A DNA stretch of 57,719 nt from Acidobacteriaceae bacterium (GTDB lineage Bacteria; Acidobacteriota; Terriglobia; Bryobacterales; Bryobacteraceae), in assembly GCA_019240405.1 (NCBI GenBank), contig JAFAYL010000014.1, positions 1-57,719 of the forward strand, in the 5' to 3' direction. The position numbers and the translations under genes were made by a program. Positions 45,232 to 52,564 of the stretch are shown piece by piece (within the stretch, counting starts at the first letter, position 1; every line of letters starts with the position of its first letter). Below the pieces are notes generated by a model, which did no database searches, had not been told where the DNA came from, and was given only the letters and a program-made list of their open reading frames with translations.

Positions 45232-45956
45232 CAGTAAGCGCCTCGCGGAGCAGGGGTTCCAGCAGAGATTTTATGAGCGCCTTCGATCTCGCGCAAGATG
45301 CTTACGCCCGCGCTTGTTCCGATGCGGTTCGCACCGGCGGAAACCATGTCACGTAGAGCATCGAGCGTCCGGATTCCGCCCGATGCTTTGACGCCCATGG
45401 AAGGTCCGACGGTTTTGCGCATGAGCCTGACGTCTTCGACTGTCGCGCCACGGGTTGAAAAACCCGTCGATGTTTTCACGAAATCCGCTTGGGCTTCAAG
45501 GGCCAGTTTGCAAGCTGTGATCTTTTCCTCATTAGAGAGCAGGCAGGTCTCAAGGATCACTTTCAGAATGGCGCCGCGCGAATGGGCGAGGCGCGAAAGA
45601 GCGGCAATCTCCTCACGAACGAAATCCAAATCTTGCGATCGCAGAGCGCCTAGGTTCTGGACCATGTCGAGCTCTTGAGCGCCCTGAGATAGCGCGCGGT
45701 CCGCTTCAGCAATTTTGGCGCCGGTGTCGTTTGCCCCCAACGGAAAACCCACAACAGTCGAGACGCGCACGGACGCGCCGCGCAGGATCTGTGAAACCAC
45801 GGAGACCCAGTAAGGATTCACGCAAACCGAACAGAAGCTGAAAGCACCCGCCTCCTCGCAAAGTTGAACGATATCCGAGCGCACGGCTTCCGGCTTGAGA
45901 AGCGTGTGATCAATAAGTGAGGCGGCAACCTCCGGATTACTCAGGTCAAAAGTCAC
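45231..45956 (-). CDS. deoC: Deoxyribose-phosphate aldolase
   Basis: DeoC, a class I aldolase splitting 2-deoxyribose-5-phosphate to glyceraldehyde-3-phosphate and acetaldehyde. The Schiff-base lysine is in FVKTSTGFSTRGATVEDV; other motifs are IDHTLLKPEAV, SVCVNPYWV, TVVGFPLGAND and KASGGIRTLDA. The start is GTG at 45956. The FlgM-like gene ends 46 bases upstream, with a small hairpin (45964-45977) between them. 241 residues is normal. Confidence 0.94.
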   Translation of the reverse strand: MTFDLSNPEVAASLIDHTLLKPEAVRSDIVQLCEEAGAFSFCSVCVNPYWVSVVSQILRGASVRVSTVVGFPLGANDTGAKIAEADRALSQGAQELDMVQNLGALRSQDLDFVREEIAALSRLAHSRGAILKVILETCLLSNEEKITACKLALEAQADFVKTSTGFSTRGATVEDVRLMRKTVGPSMGVKASGGIRTLDALRDMVSAGANRIGTSAGVSILREIEGAHKISAGTPAPRGAY

Positions 45957-45963
45957 GGGTTGT

Positions 45964-45977
45964 TGGGGAGGTCCCCA
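45964..45977 (-). promoter_or_regulatory. Small hairpin just upstream of deoC
   Basis: TGGGGACCTCCCCA is a perfect dyad; as RNA it forms a five-base-pair stem with an ACCT loop, ending 7 bases before the GTG of deoC. It could affect translation initiation or act as an operator. Confidence 0.3.
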
Positions 45978-46002
45978 CGGTTTAGATGATGACAGCGCTC
46001 GA

Positions 46003-46161
46003 TTAGCGTCGGAGATGACTCTCGATGATCTTAGCGCTTAGCTTTTCTTCGTTGACTCTATACAGTCCTTCTCTGTACTGACGGCGAAGTTCAGCAATTC
46101 GGATCTTGCGCGATTGAATATCCACGAGTTTCGCTGGAACTCGCTGTCCCTTCGTGCTCAT
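46003..46161 (-). CDS. Mini FlgM-like anti-sigma-28 factor
   Basis: A 52-residue frame: ATG at 46161, TAA ending at 46003. The C-terminal part (IRIAELRRQYREGLYRVN followed by EEKLSAKIIESHL) matches the sigma-binding helices of FlgM: a hydrophobic helix, a Gly-x-Tyr-x-Val turn, then an EKLA-like helix ending in SHL. The usual disordered N-terminal half is missing; only the basic MSTKGQRVPAKLVDI precedes the motif. Its neighbour, divergent across 113 bases, is a FliA/WhiG-type sigma factor, the expected partner. No flagellar genes are visible in the window. Recognition is by motif pattern; an alignment was not possible. Confidence 0.68.
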   Translation of the reverse strand: MSTKGQRVPAKLVDIQSRKIRIAELRRQYREGLYRVNEEKLSAKIIESHLRR

Positions 46162-46274
46162 CGGCTCTACTTAGTCTACCGGATCTTCCTAGTCCAGCCC
46201 ATTGGCTGCGTGTAGCGGCTGAAGTTTCGGCGAAAATCTGCCGAACCTTCTATTGCCGACAACAACGCACCCAG
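46162..46274. promoter_or_regulatory. Divergent flgM-like / sigma-28 intergenic region
   Basis: The 113-base gap should hold both promoters. TTCGGC (46226-46231) and GCCGAA (46240-46245) form a dyad with an 8-base spacer. GCCGACAA at 46255-46262 resembles the sigma-28 -10 element (GCCGATAA), but the -35 side shows only an A-run (46233-46236) at a spacing of 18. There is no Shine-Dalgarno sequence before the sigma-factor ATG. Confidence 0.3.
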
Positions 46275-47045
46275 ATGACTAGCGCGAACGTTACGGAGTT
46301 ACAGAGCTGTGAACCGCACCTCACGCCGGAAATGCGAGAGAAGCTCATATTAGAGCATCTCCCGCAAGTGAAACTGATCGCACGTCGAATTCACGAGCGG
46401 CTGCCGGGATCCGTCAGTTTGGACGATCTAATCTCGACGGGAATCGTCGGACTGATTGCGGCGATTGATCGCTACGATACCCGGCACGACGTCAAACTAA
46501 AGACTTATGCCGAGTACAAGATCCGGGGCGCGATTCTCGATAGCTTAAGAGGGCTGGATTGGGCTCCCCGGCAGCAACGCCGGCGCGCGAAGCTCATCGA
46601 ATCAGCGATCGCGGCATTAGAACAAGAGCACCAGCGGACACCTCTCGAAGAAGAGATTGCGGAGTACCTTGGAATTTCGATAGAGGAGTACCATCATTGG
46701 CTTTCTGAGGCTCGGGGTTTAACGCTCGGCAGTCTTGAGAACGCCGGCACAGAGGATGAAGGCTGCGACCTGCTCCGCTACCTTGCGGACAATGACGAAC
46801 ACTGGCCTTCCCAGATCGTCGAACGGGCCGAGCTTGAGCGCATACTGGCCGAGGCGATTCGAAGAATGCCAGGCCTGGAGCGCACCGTGCTCAGTCTGTA
46901 TTACTACGAAGAGATGACGCTTCGTGAGATCGCCAAGATTGTCGATTTGCACGAATCGCGAATTTCACAACTGAAGTCCCAAGCGGTTTTGCGCCTGCGG
47001 TCCTATATGCAGAAGCGCTGGTCTGTGCAGCGCAATTGCGCATGA
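46275..47045 (+). CDS. RNA polymerase sigma factor, FliA/WhiG (sigma-28) family
   Basis: A 256-residue sigma-70-family factor of group 3. Region 2 (LPQVKLIARRIHERLPGSVS, then DLISTGIVGLIAAIDRYD and KTYAEYKIRGAILDSLRGLD) and region 3 (LEQEHQRTPLEEEIAEYLGI) match FliA/WhiG; region 4 reads RTVLSLYYYEEMTLREIAKI followed by SRISQLKSQAVLRLRSY. Sigma-28 factors drive flagellar late genes, chemotaxis or (WhiG) development. A FlgM-like gene is divergent, and no flagellar gene is nearby, so its regulon may be non-motility. No ribosome-binding site is visible. Confidence 0.92.
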   Translation: MTSANVTELQSCEPHLTPEMREKLILEHLPQVKLIARRIHERLPGSVSLDDLISTGIVGLIAAIDRYDTRHDVKLKTYAEYKIRGAILDSLRGLDWAPRQQRRRAKLIESAIAALEQEHQRTPLEEEIAEYLGISIEEYHHWLSEARGLTLGSLENAGTEDEGCDLLRYLADNDEHWPSQIVERAELERILAEAIRRMPGLERTVLSLYYYEEMTLREIAKIVDLHESRISQLKSQAVLRLRSYMQKRWSVQRNCA

Positions 47046-47064
47046 GTCCCGTCTGATAGGACAG

Positions 47065-47868
47065 CTATTCCGGATTCTCGCGCGGCACGATGTTGAACGT
47101 GAGCTCTTTATGCTCTCGCACAAGAGCCACGGAAATCGGTTTATCCGATTCTTGCTTCATTCGGAGAAAGCCGGTCAAGTCATGGGCGCTGGTGATGGAG
47201 CGGTCGCCAATTGAGACCAAAACATCGCCAGCTTTCACCCCAGCTTTCTCAGCAGGCGATCCCTTCGTCACGGAGCGCACGAGTAATCCGTGTTTAACTC
47301 CGAAATACTCGGCAAGCTGCGGATTCACTTCCTCACACTCGATTCCTAAGCGCGTACTGTTCCACAGCATCAGGGGAGTGGGTATCTCAGGCAGGACCCA
47401 ATCTTTATTAAAGTTCGGAATTTGCATGTGCTTTAGCTCCCGCGCGAGATCGAGCTCGGGGGATCGCTCGGCTTCGGTAACAGCCGTCACTGTTTGACTT
47501 CTGCCATCTCGCCAGAGCTGGATTCGTACTTTTCGCCCGACCGGCGTCTCCCGCACGAGCCGGCCGAGTTGCTGAGCGCCGAGGACGTTTTCGCCGTTGT
47601 ACGTAAGAATGACGTCGCCGGGTTTTACGCCTGCCTTGTCGGCCGGGCTTCCCTCAGTTACTCTCTTGACTTCTACGCCGCGCGGTTCGCCGAGCTTGAG
47701 CTCCTGGGCGCGGTCGGCAGTAATGTCAGTCAAGTTTATACCGAGATAGCTGCCTTGCGATTGAAGAAAACCGTAGGAGAACCACTCAGGTTTTTCAGAA
47801 TCAATTCGAACCTGTGCGCTCAGGGCGGCCGCACTGACGAGCGCAAGTACTAAAGCAGAAATACGCAT
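47065..47868 (-). CDS. Exported double-PDZ protein
   Basis: A 267-residue protein with a signal peptide (MRISALVLALVSAAALSAQ) and two PDZ domains: the first around SYLGINLTDITADRAQEL and GSPADKAGVKPGDVILTYNG, the second around LAEYFGVKHGLLVRSV and GSPAEKAGVKAGDVLVSIGD. No protease catalytic domain is present, so it is a binding module, perhaps an adaptor for envelope proteases. It follows the anti-sigma gene by 26 bases and is probably the third gene of the sigma operon. Confidence 0.85.
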   Translation of the reverse strand: MRISALVLALVSAAALSAQVRIDSEKPEWFSYGFLQSQGSYLGINLTDITADRAQELKLGEPRGVEVKRVTEGSPADKAGVKPGDVILTYNGENVLGAQQLGRLVRETPVGRKVRIQLWRDGRSQTVTAVTEAERSPELDLARELKHMQIPNFNKDWVLPEIPTPLMLWNSTRLGIECEEVNPQLAEYFGVKHGLLVRSVTKGSPAEKAGVKAGDVLVSIGDRSITSAHDLTGFLRMKQESDKPISVALVREHKELTFNIVPRENPE

Positions 47869-47894
47869 AAGTTCCTCTCGATCAAGACAACGAA

Positions 47895-48842
47895 TTAATA
47901 AGCATCAGGCAGAGCATTCATCTGACTCAGCAACTGCATGCAGCGGAGGCGAACATAGTCGTCACTCTGGCCGGAGCGCATGATTTCTTGAAGCGTGCCA
48001 ACTAGCTCAGGGGTGACTTGGATGGCCCCGGCCGGCGGAGCAAGGACGTCGATCGCCTCGGATCGTACAGCCGGATTATCATCATTCGTCAGGACAGCGG
48101 CCAAACTCTGGCGTGTCGCCGAATCGTTAGCGAAACGCCCCAGACCTTGTAACGCCTTCAACCGGACGCCAGGATTGGCATCGTGGCTTGCAGCATAGAT
48201 CAACGCATCACGCACGTCAGCACCGCTTTGATCTTTCAACATTTCGAAAGAATCGACGCGTATTCCGGGATCTGATGAATCCCTTGCGGCAGCCATCAGC
48301 AGGTCCCGTATCGCGCGCTCATTTAGAGATCCCGTGATCTCCTGTTCGTTGACTCGATCCACAACAATTCGGACGCGGTGGTCGTCGCTAGGCTGGATAT
48401 CACGAACCCGGGCAGCTCCAGAACCCAATAAACTCGCTTCAGAGATGCCATTGCCGTTTAGCAGGCTGGTTCGATTGATCAACCGTCCCGTAGTGAAGCC
48501 GGCAAATACTAGAAAGGACGCGAAAGCGATTTGCGTCGACCAGGCTGAATGCAGAAATCCGAGCTGTTTTCCCCAGCTCCACCAATGCGAAGCTGGAGCC
48601 TTGCTTTCCAATTTTGATTTTGAAATCGCACTCTTCAGTTCTTGCCGGCACTCGGAGAGGAGATCGAGCGGCGATTCCGCCTGCTCGGCGTTCAGCGAAG
48701 CATGCCAGGTCTTTTCGCGGTCCAGAGCACGCTTGCACAGGGCGCATTCGCTCAAGTGCTGCTCGAGTTCTTCTTCCTGGGCGAAGTCGAGCTCATTGTA
48801 GAGATAGAGCGAGAGGCTTGTTTGTACTTCGTGGCAAGTCAT
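47895..48842 (-). CDS. Zinc-finger anti-sigma factor with C-terminal HEAT repeats
   Basis: A 315-residue membrane anti-sigma factor. The zinc-finger anti-sigma domain (residues 1-70) has the H-x3-C-x2-C set as His29, Cys33, Cys36 (QHLSECALCKRAL), with Cys3/His4 upstream. One membrane segment (about 104-120) follows, and the extracytoplasmic part (about 180-310) contains HEAT-type repeats (DPGIRVDSFEMLKDQSGADV, NPGVRLKALQGLGRFAND, NPAVRSEAIDVLAPP). The start at 48842 overlaps the sigma gene stop (ATGA). It should hold the ECF factor inactive until a periplasmic signal is sensed by the HEAT domain. Confidence 0.87.
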   Translation of the reverse strand: MTCHEVQTSLSLYLYNELDFAQEEELEQHLSECALCKRALDREKTWHASLNAEQAESPLDLLSECRQELKSAISKSKLESKAPASHWWSWGKQLGFLHSAWSTQIAFASFLVFAGFTTGRLINRTSLLNGNGISEASLLGSGAARVRDIQPSDDHRVRIVVDRVNEQEITGSLNERAIRDLLMAAARDSSDPGIRVDSFEMLKDQSGADVRDALIYAASHDANPGVRLKALQGLGRFANDSATRQSLAAVLTNDDNPAVRSEAIDVLAPPAGAIQVTPELVGTLQEIMRSGQSDDYVRLRCMQLLSQMNALPDAY

Positions 48843-49480
48843 ACCAGATCCCCCAATGCCGCACGCATCTTCTGGGTGGCTCGGAAAAGGCAATTTTTGG
48901 CGGCTTCTTCAGTGACTCCGAGCGCTTCGCCGATGGCCCGTAATCTCATGCCTTGAAAGTGGCGCATCTCGAAAACAATGCGCTCGCGCGGCGTGAGCCG
49001 GTCCAAAACTTCCTTCACGCGCTCATTCACTTCGGCGCTCATCAGTTGCCGTTGTGGATCGACATCGGCACGGTTCTCGGCGACAAACTGGAAACGATCT
49101 AACTCGCCACCGGTTGTACTCAGCGAAGCCGGCTCTTCTTTGCGAACTTTGCGTTTGCGGATCTGGTCGAGGCAGAGATTGGCGACGATGCGGTAGAGCC
49201 AGGTGCTGAAGCTGCAGTCGAAGCGGAAACGCGAGAGATTTCGATAGACACGAAGAAAGGCTTCCTGATAGATGTCGCGCGCGTCCTCTTTGGAATGCAA
49301 CAAATTGAGAGCCATTCTGAGGACACTTTGGTCATAGGAGCGGACCAACTGTTCAAAAGCGGCTGAATCTCCACGCTGAGCGGCACGGATGAGAGCCGAT
49401 TCGTCCATCCGCTCGGACGCGCCAGGCACGGCCATGTTTCCCACGGCTATGTTCCCGGTTACTTCAGTTTGTACGTCCAC
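48839..49480 (-). CDS. ECF RNA polymerase sigma factor
   Basis: A 213-residue ECF (group 4) sigma factor, RpoE/SigW-like. Region 2 (FEQLVRSYDQSVLRMALNLL and EDARDIYQEAFLRVYRN, then STWLYRIVANLCLDQIRKRK) and region 4 (LTPRERIVFEMRHFQGMRLR then AIGEALGVTEEAAKNCLFRA) are clear. The first 25 residues are not conserved; translation might start at a later Met (MDESALIRAAQRG). The anti-sigma gene overlaps its stop codon. The rpsA gene lies 58 bases upstream on the same strand. Confidence 0.9.
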   Translation of the reverse strand: MDVQTEVTGNIAVGNMAVPGASERMDESALIRAAQRGDSAAFEQLVRSYDQSVLRMALNLLHSKEDARDIYQEAFLRVYRNLSRFRFDCSFSTWLYRIVANLCLDQIRKRKVRKEEPASLSTTGGELDRFQFVAENRADVDPQRQLMSAEVNERVKEVLDRLTPRERIVFEMRHFQGMRLRAIGEALGVTEEAAKNCLFRATQKMRAALGDLV

Positions 49481-49538
49481 CGAGGTGATGGACGGATGAA
49501 TCCTGCTTTTGTCACGAGGAGAACGTTATTTAATTGAC

Positions 49539-51233
49539 TCAGCTAGCTAACTCCAACTCGATGAGGCGCTTAGCCGGGTCCAGATTTGCGATTCGGAAGC
49601 TGCGAACTTGTCCCTCGCGAGCGGCTTCTTTAGTTGCCGCTGCCGATCCGCCCTGTTTCCATTTCTCGGCCAGCATCGCGCTTAGGGAAGACACGTCGGC
49701 AGTTTTGGGCTTCTCTTGAATCGGAGTCTTGTCTTGGGCTGGTTTCAACTGGCAGGTCGCGAGAACGCCCTCACCCAGCTCGACGGTAGCTTTATTGCCG
49801 CGCACCTCGACGAGGCGACCGTTCACGGTGTCGCCAAGCCGGTGGTCCGAGATGTAATGATCGACGCTGGTGGGCTCGAGCTGCTTCATGCTTAGGCGGA
49901 TGCGCCGGCGGTCTCGATCAATTTCAATAACCGCAGCCTTGACCGGTTGGCCCTTCGCGAGTTTGTCCTTAGAATGGTTGAGCCGTTTTTCATGCGTGAT
50001 GTCCGAGATATGAACCATTCCCTCGATGCCGTCCCCGAGGTCGACGAAAGCGCCGAAGGCGGTGAGATTCGTAACAGGTCCTTCTACGACAGAACCGACA
50101 GGAAATTTCTGCGAAACGGCGTCCCAGGGATCACCCAAGACTTGCTTGTATCCGAGACTGATCCTTCGCTCCTCTATGTTCATTTGCAGAATGACAGCCT
50201 CGACCCGCTCTCCAACTTTGAGCAGATCACCCGGCTTGCGGACGCGCTTATCCCAGGACAGCTCAGAAAGATGAATCAGGCCGTCAACGCCGGGGAGCAA
50301 TTCTATAAATGCGCCGAAATCAGCGAGGCGGGAAACAGTCCCGCTTACGCGATCGCCGACATGAAAGGTGCGCGCTGCGACCGTCCACGGGTCTTCTTGA
50401 AGTTGCTTCAGGCCAACCGAAAGCTTTTTCGTGGCGGGGTCGGTTTTCAGGATTTTGACTTCGAGCTCATCGCCGATCTTGACTGCGTCACCGGCCTTGT
50501 TAACACGAGAATGAGAGATATCGGCGACGTGCAGCAGCGCATCCACGCCGCCGAGATCGATAAAAGCGCCGAAATCCATTACGCTCCGAACTCTACCGCG
50601 AACCACAGCGCCTTCTTTGAGATCAGCAAAGGCCCGCTCACGGCGTTGCAGCTCTTCTTCTTCCAAAACGACGCGGCGGTCGATGACTAGATCCTCTTTT
50701 TCAACATCGAGCTTCGTGATGCGGCACTGGATTTCCTGACCAACAAGAGCGGGCATTTCGGCAGCATCGCGGACACCGCTTCTCGAGGCGGGCATAAACG
50801 CTCGAACACCGACGTCGACGCGATATCCGCCCTTCACCTGTTCGACAACGACACCTGCGATGGTTCGCTTTTCGTCGAATGCTTTCTGCAATCCTGCCCA
50901 ATCCTTTGGCCGCTCGATCCGGAGCATCGAGAGATCGTAATAACCTTCTTCATTGCGAGGCCCGATGGTTACGGTTACGGAAGCGCCACGCTTCGGTTCG
51001 TTCTGTTCGACTTCGTCCCATTTCGCGCGCGGCAAAGAGCCTTCAATTTTGCGTCCGATGTCGACGAGAACGGCGTCCGAGCTAACAGAAACGATGGTGC
51101 CGGTAACGGTATCGCCTGTCTTTCCGTCAGCATGTTGCTGATCGAAATCCGACAACATCTCCGCGAAGCTCGACTCTTCCTGCTCTGCTGTATTGGCGGC
51201 GGGGGATAGCGGATCAGAATGAAGGTTGCTCAT
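49539..51233 (-). CDS. rpsA: 30S ribosomal protein S1
   Basis: A 564-residue protein with six S1 (OB-fold) RNA-binding domains: starting about GDTVTGTIVSVSSDAVLVDI, AGVVVEQVKGGYRVDVGVR, GAVVRGRVRSVMDFGAFIDL, GDRVSGTVSRLADFGAFIEL, GSVVEGPVTNLTAFGAFVDL and GDTVNGRLVEVRGNKATVEL. Length and domain count match bacterial S1, which docks mRNA on the 30S subunit. The last segment has a basic and acidic tail. Downstream on the same strand, after 58 bases, is the ECF sigma gene. Confidence 0.93.
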   Translation of the reverse strand: MSNLHSDPLSPAANTAEQEESSFAEMLSDFDQQHADGKTGDTVTGTIVSVSSDAVLVDIGRKIEGSLPRAKWDEVEQNEPKRGASVTVTIGPRNEEGYYDLSMLRIERPKDWAGLQKAFDEKRTIAGVVVEQVKGGYRVDVGVRAFMPASRSGVRDAAEMPALVGQEIQCRITKLDVEKEDLVIDRRVVLEEEELQRRERAFADLKEGAVVRGRVRSVMDFGAFIDLGGVDALLHVADISHSRVNKAGDAVKIGDELEVKILKTDPATKKLSVGLKQLQEDPWTVAARTFHVGDRVSGTVSRLADFGAFIELLPGVDGLIHLSELSWDKRVRKPGDLLKVGERVEAVILQMNIEERRISLGYKQVLGDPWDAVSQKFPVGSVVEGPVTNLTAFGAFVDLGDGIEGMVHISDITHEKRLNHSKDKLAKGQPVKAAVIEIDRDRRRIRLSMKQLEPTSVDHYISDHRLGDTVNGRLVEVRGNKATVELGEGVLATCQLKPAQDKTPIQEKPKTADVSSLSAMLAEKWKQGGSAAATKEAAREGQVRSFRIANLDPAKRLIELELAS

Positions 51234-51277
51234 GTCTTGCGGGGATTGATTTTATTCTGGCATAGAGAGCCAAACAC

Positions 51278-52564
51278 ATGAGTAGCGCGGCAACTCTCCA
51301 GTCAGGTCCGGTTCGCAGAGCCGCGCGCTTGTTTCAGCCGCAGGGTTTCGCATGGCTGCTGTTCGTAGCTGTCCTTATTGCCACCGCGCCCGAAACAAAC
51401 TACGACGCATTCATTCTGCTGCCGATCATCGGGGCATTTCAGATTGTGGAGCCGCGTTTAAAATTGTTTTCCTCGCGGCGCGGCCAAATCATCTCGATCA
51501 TTCTGAAGCTGATTTTGAGCTACCTATTGATCGGCTTTTCAGACGGAGCGGAGAGCTATTACTACCCTATATTTCTAATTCCTGTAGTCTCTGCAGCCAC
51601 CCTTTTCGAGCTTCCGGGCGTAATTCTCGTTACCGCTGTCGCCTCTCTTGCTTATTTTTCTTTCCTCCTTCCAGGTTTTTATAACTACAACCTGTATCAA
51701 TTGCCACCGCACCACATCAGTGTGATGTCGCTGCGAGTTTCGTTTTACGCGATCGTCGCGTTTCTCGTTTATCACCAGGCAAAAGCGAAGCGCGAGGAGA
51801 TGAAGCGGACCGAGCAAGCGGCCGAGCGCCTCGCGGAATCGAACCGGAGTTTGCGGGCGGCAGAAGCATCACTCCGACGCAGCGAACGCCTTGCCGCGCT
51901 CGGGCAGCTTACGGCTGGATTGGCGCATGAGCTGCGAAATCCTTTGGGAACCATAAAAGCATCAGCAGAGATGTTGACACGAGCTTCCACAAAAGACCGC
52001 CCGGAAGTGATGTCGGAAATGACGGGATACATCGTGAGCGAGGTGGATAGAGTAAACGGGCTGATCGCGAGTTTTCTCGATTTTGCGAGACCGCTCCAAA
52101 TTCGCGCCGTTACTGCGGACCTCCGTTCTACTCTTGATGATGTTGTCCGGCAGCAATCGGATTCAGCTCGGGTTAGCAATGTGGAACTGGCCCTTCGCAT
52201 GAATGACGGACCGTTGTCCTTTGAGTTCGATCCCGATTTGCTGAAACTGGCCGTTTCGAATCTCGTGCAGAACGCGATCCAGGCGAGCGCTGCTGGACAA
52301 AGAGTGGAGATTCGAGCGGAGAACCGAAACGGCAATGTAATCATCCTGGTGAGCGATCACGGGCAAGGGATACAGCCAGATCATCTGGAGAGCATCTTCA
52401 ACCCGTTCTTTACGACAAAGCCACAAGGAACAGGGCTTGGACTCGCGATAGTATCGAAAATTGTCGATGAGCACGAAGGACGAATCAACGTGTTTAGCGA
52501 GCCCGGAAACGGCACAACATTTGAAGTCACACTGCCCAAAGAACAACACAGATCGACTCGATGA
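51278..52564 (+). CDS. Membrane sensor histidine kinase
   Basis: A 428-residue kinase with about five N-terminal membrane segments (residues 25-160), then a coiled coil with RLAALGQLTAGLAHELRNPL (HisKA, phosphoacceptor His) and a HATPase domain (NLVQNAIQASAAGQ, VSDHGQGIQPDHLESIFNPF and GTGLGLAIVSKIV). There is no periplasmic sensor domain, so the signal is probably sensed within the membrane. The NtrC-type regulator gene overlaps its stop (ATGA); the two form a two-component system. The gene is divergent from rpsA. Confidence 0.92.
   Translation: MSSAATLQSGPVRRAARLFQPQGFAWLLFVAVLIATAPETNYDAFILLPIIGAFQIVEPRLKLFSSRRGQIISIILKLILSYLLIGFSDGAESYYYPIFLIPVVSAATLFELPGVILVTAVASLAYFSFLLPGFYNYNLYQLPPHHISVMSLRVSFYAIVAFLVYHQAKAKREEMKRTEQAAERLAESNRSLRAAEASLRRSERLAALGQLTAGLAHELRNPLGTIKASAEMLTRASTKDRPEVMSEMTGYIVSEVDRVNGLIASFLDFARPLQIRAVTADLRSTLDDVVRQQSDSARVSNVELALRMNDGPLSFEFDPDLLKLAVSNLVQNAIQASAAGQRVEIRAENRNGNVIILVSDHGQGIQPDHLESIFNPFFTTKPQGTGLGLAIVSKIVDEHEGRINVFSEPGNGTTFEVTLPKEQHRSTR

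Noticed and set aside
51259-51272. TGGC...GCC resembling a sigma-54 promoter before the sensor kinase
   Set aside because: The GG-to-GC spacing is eight bases, not the required ten.
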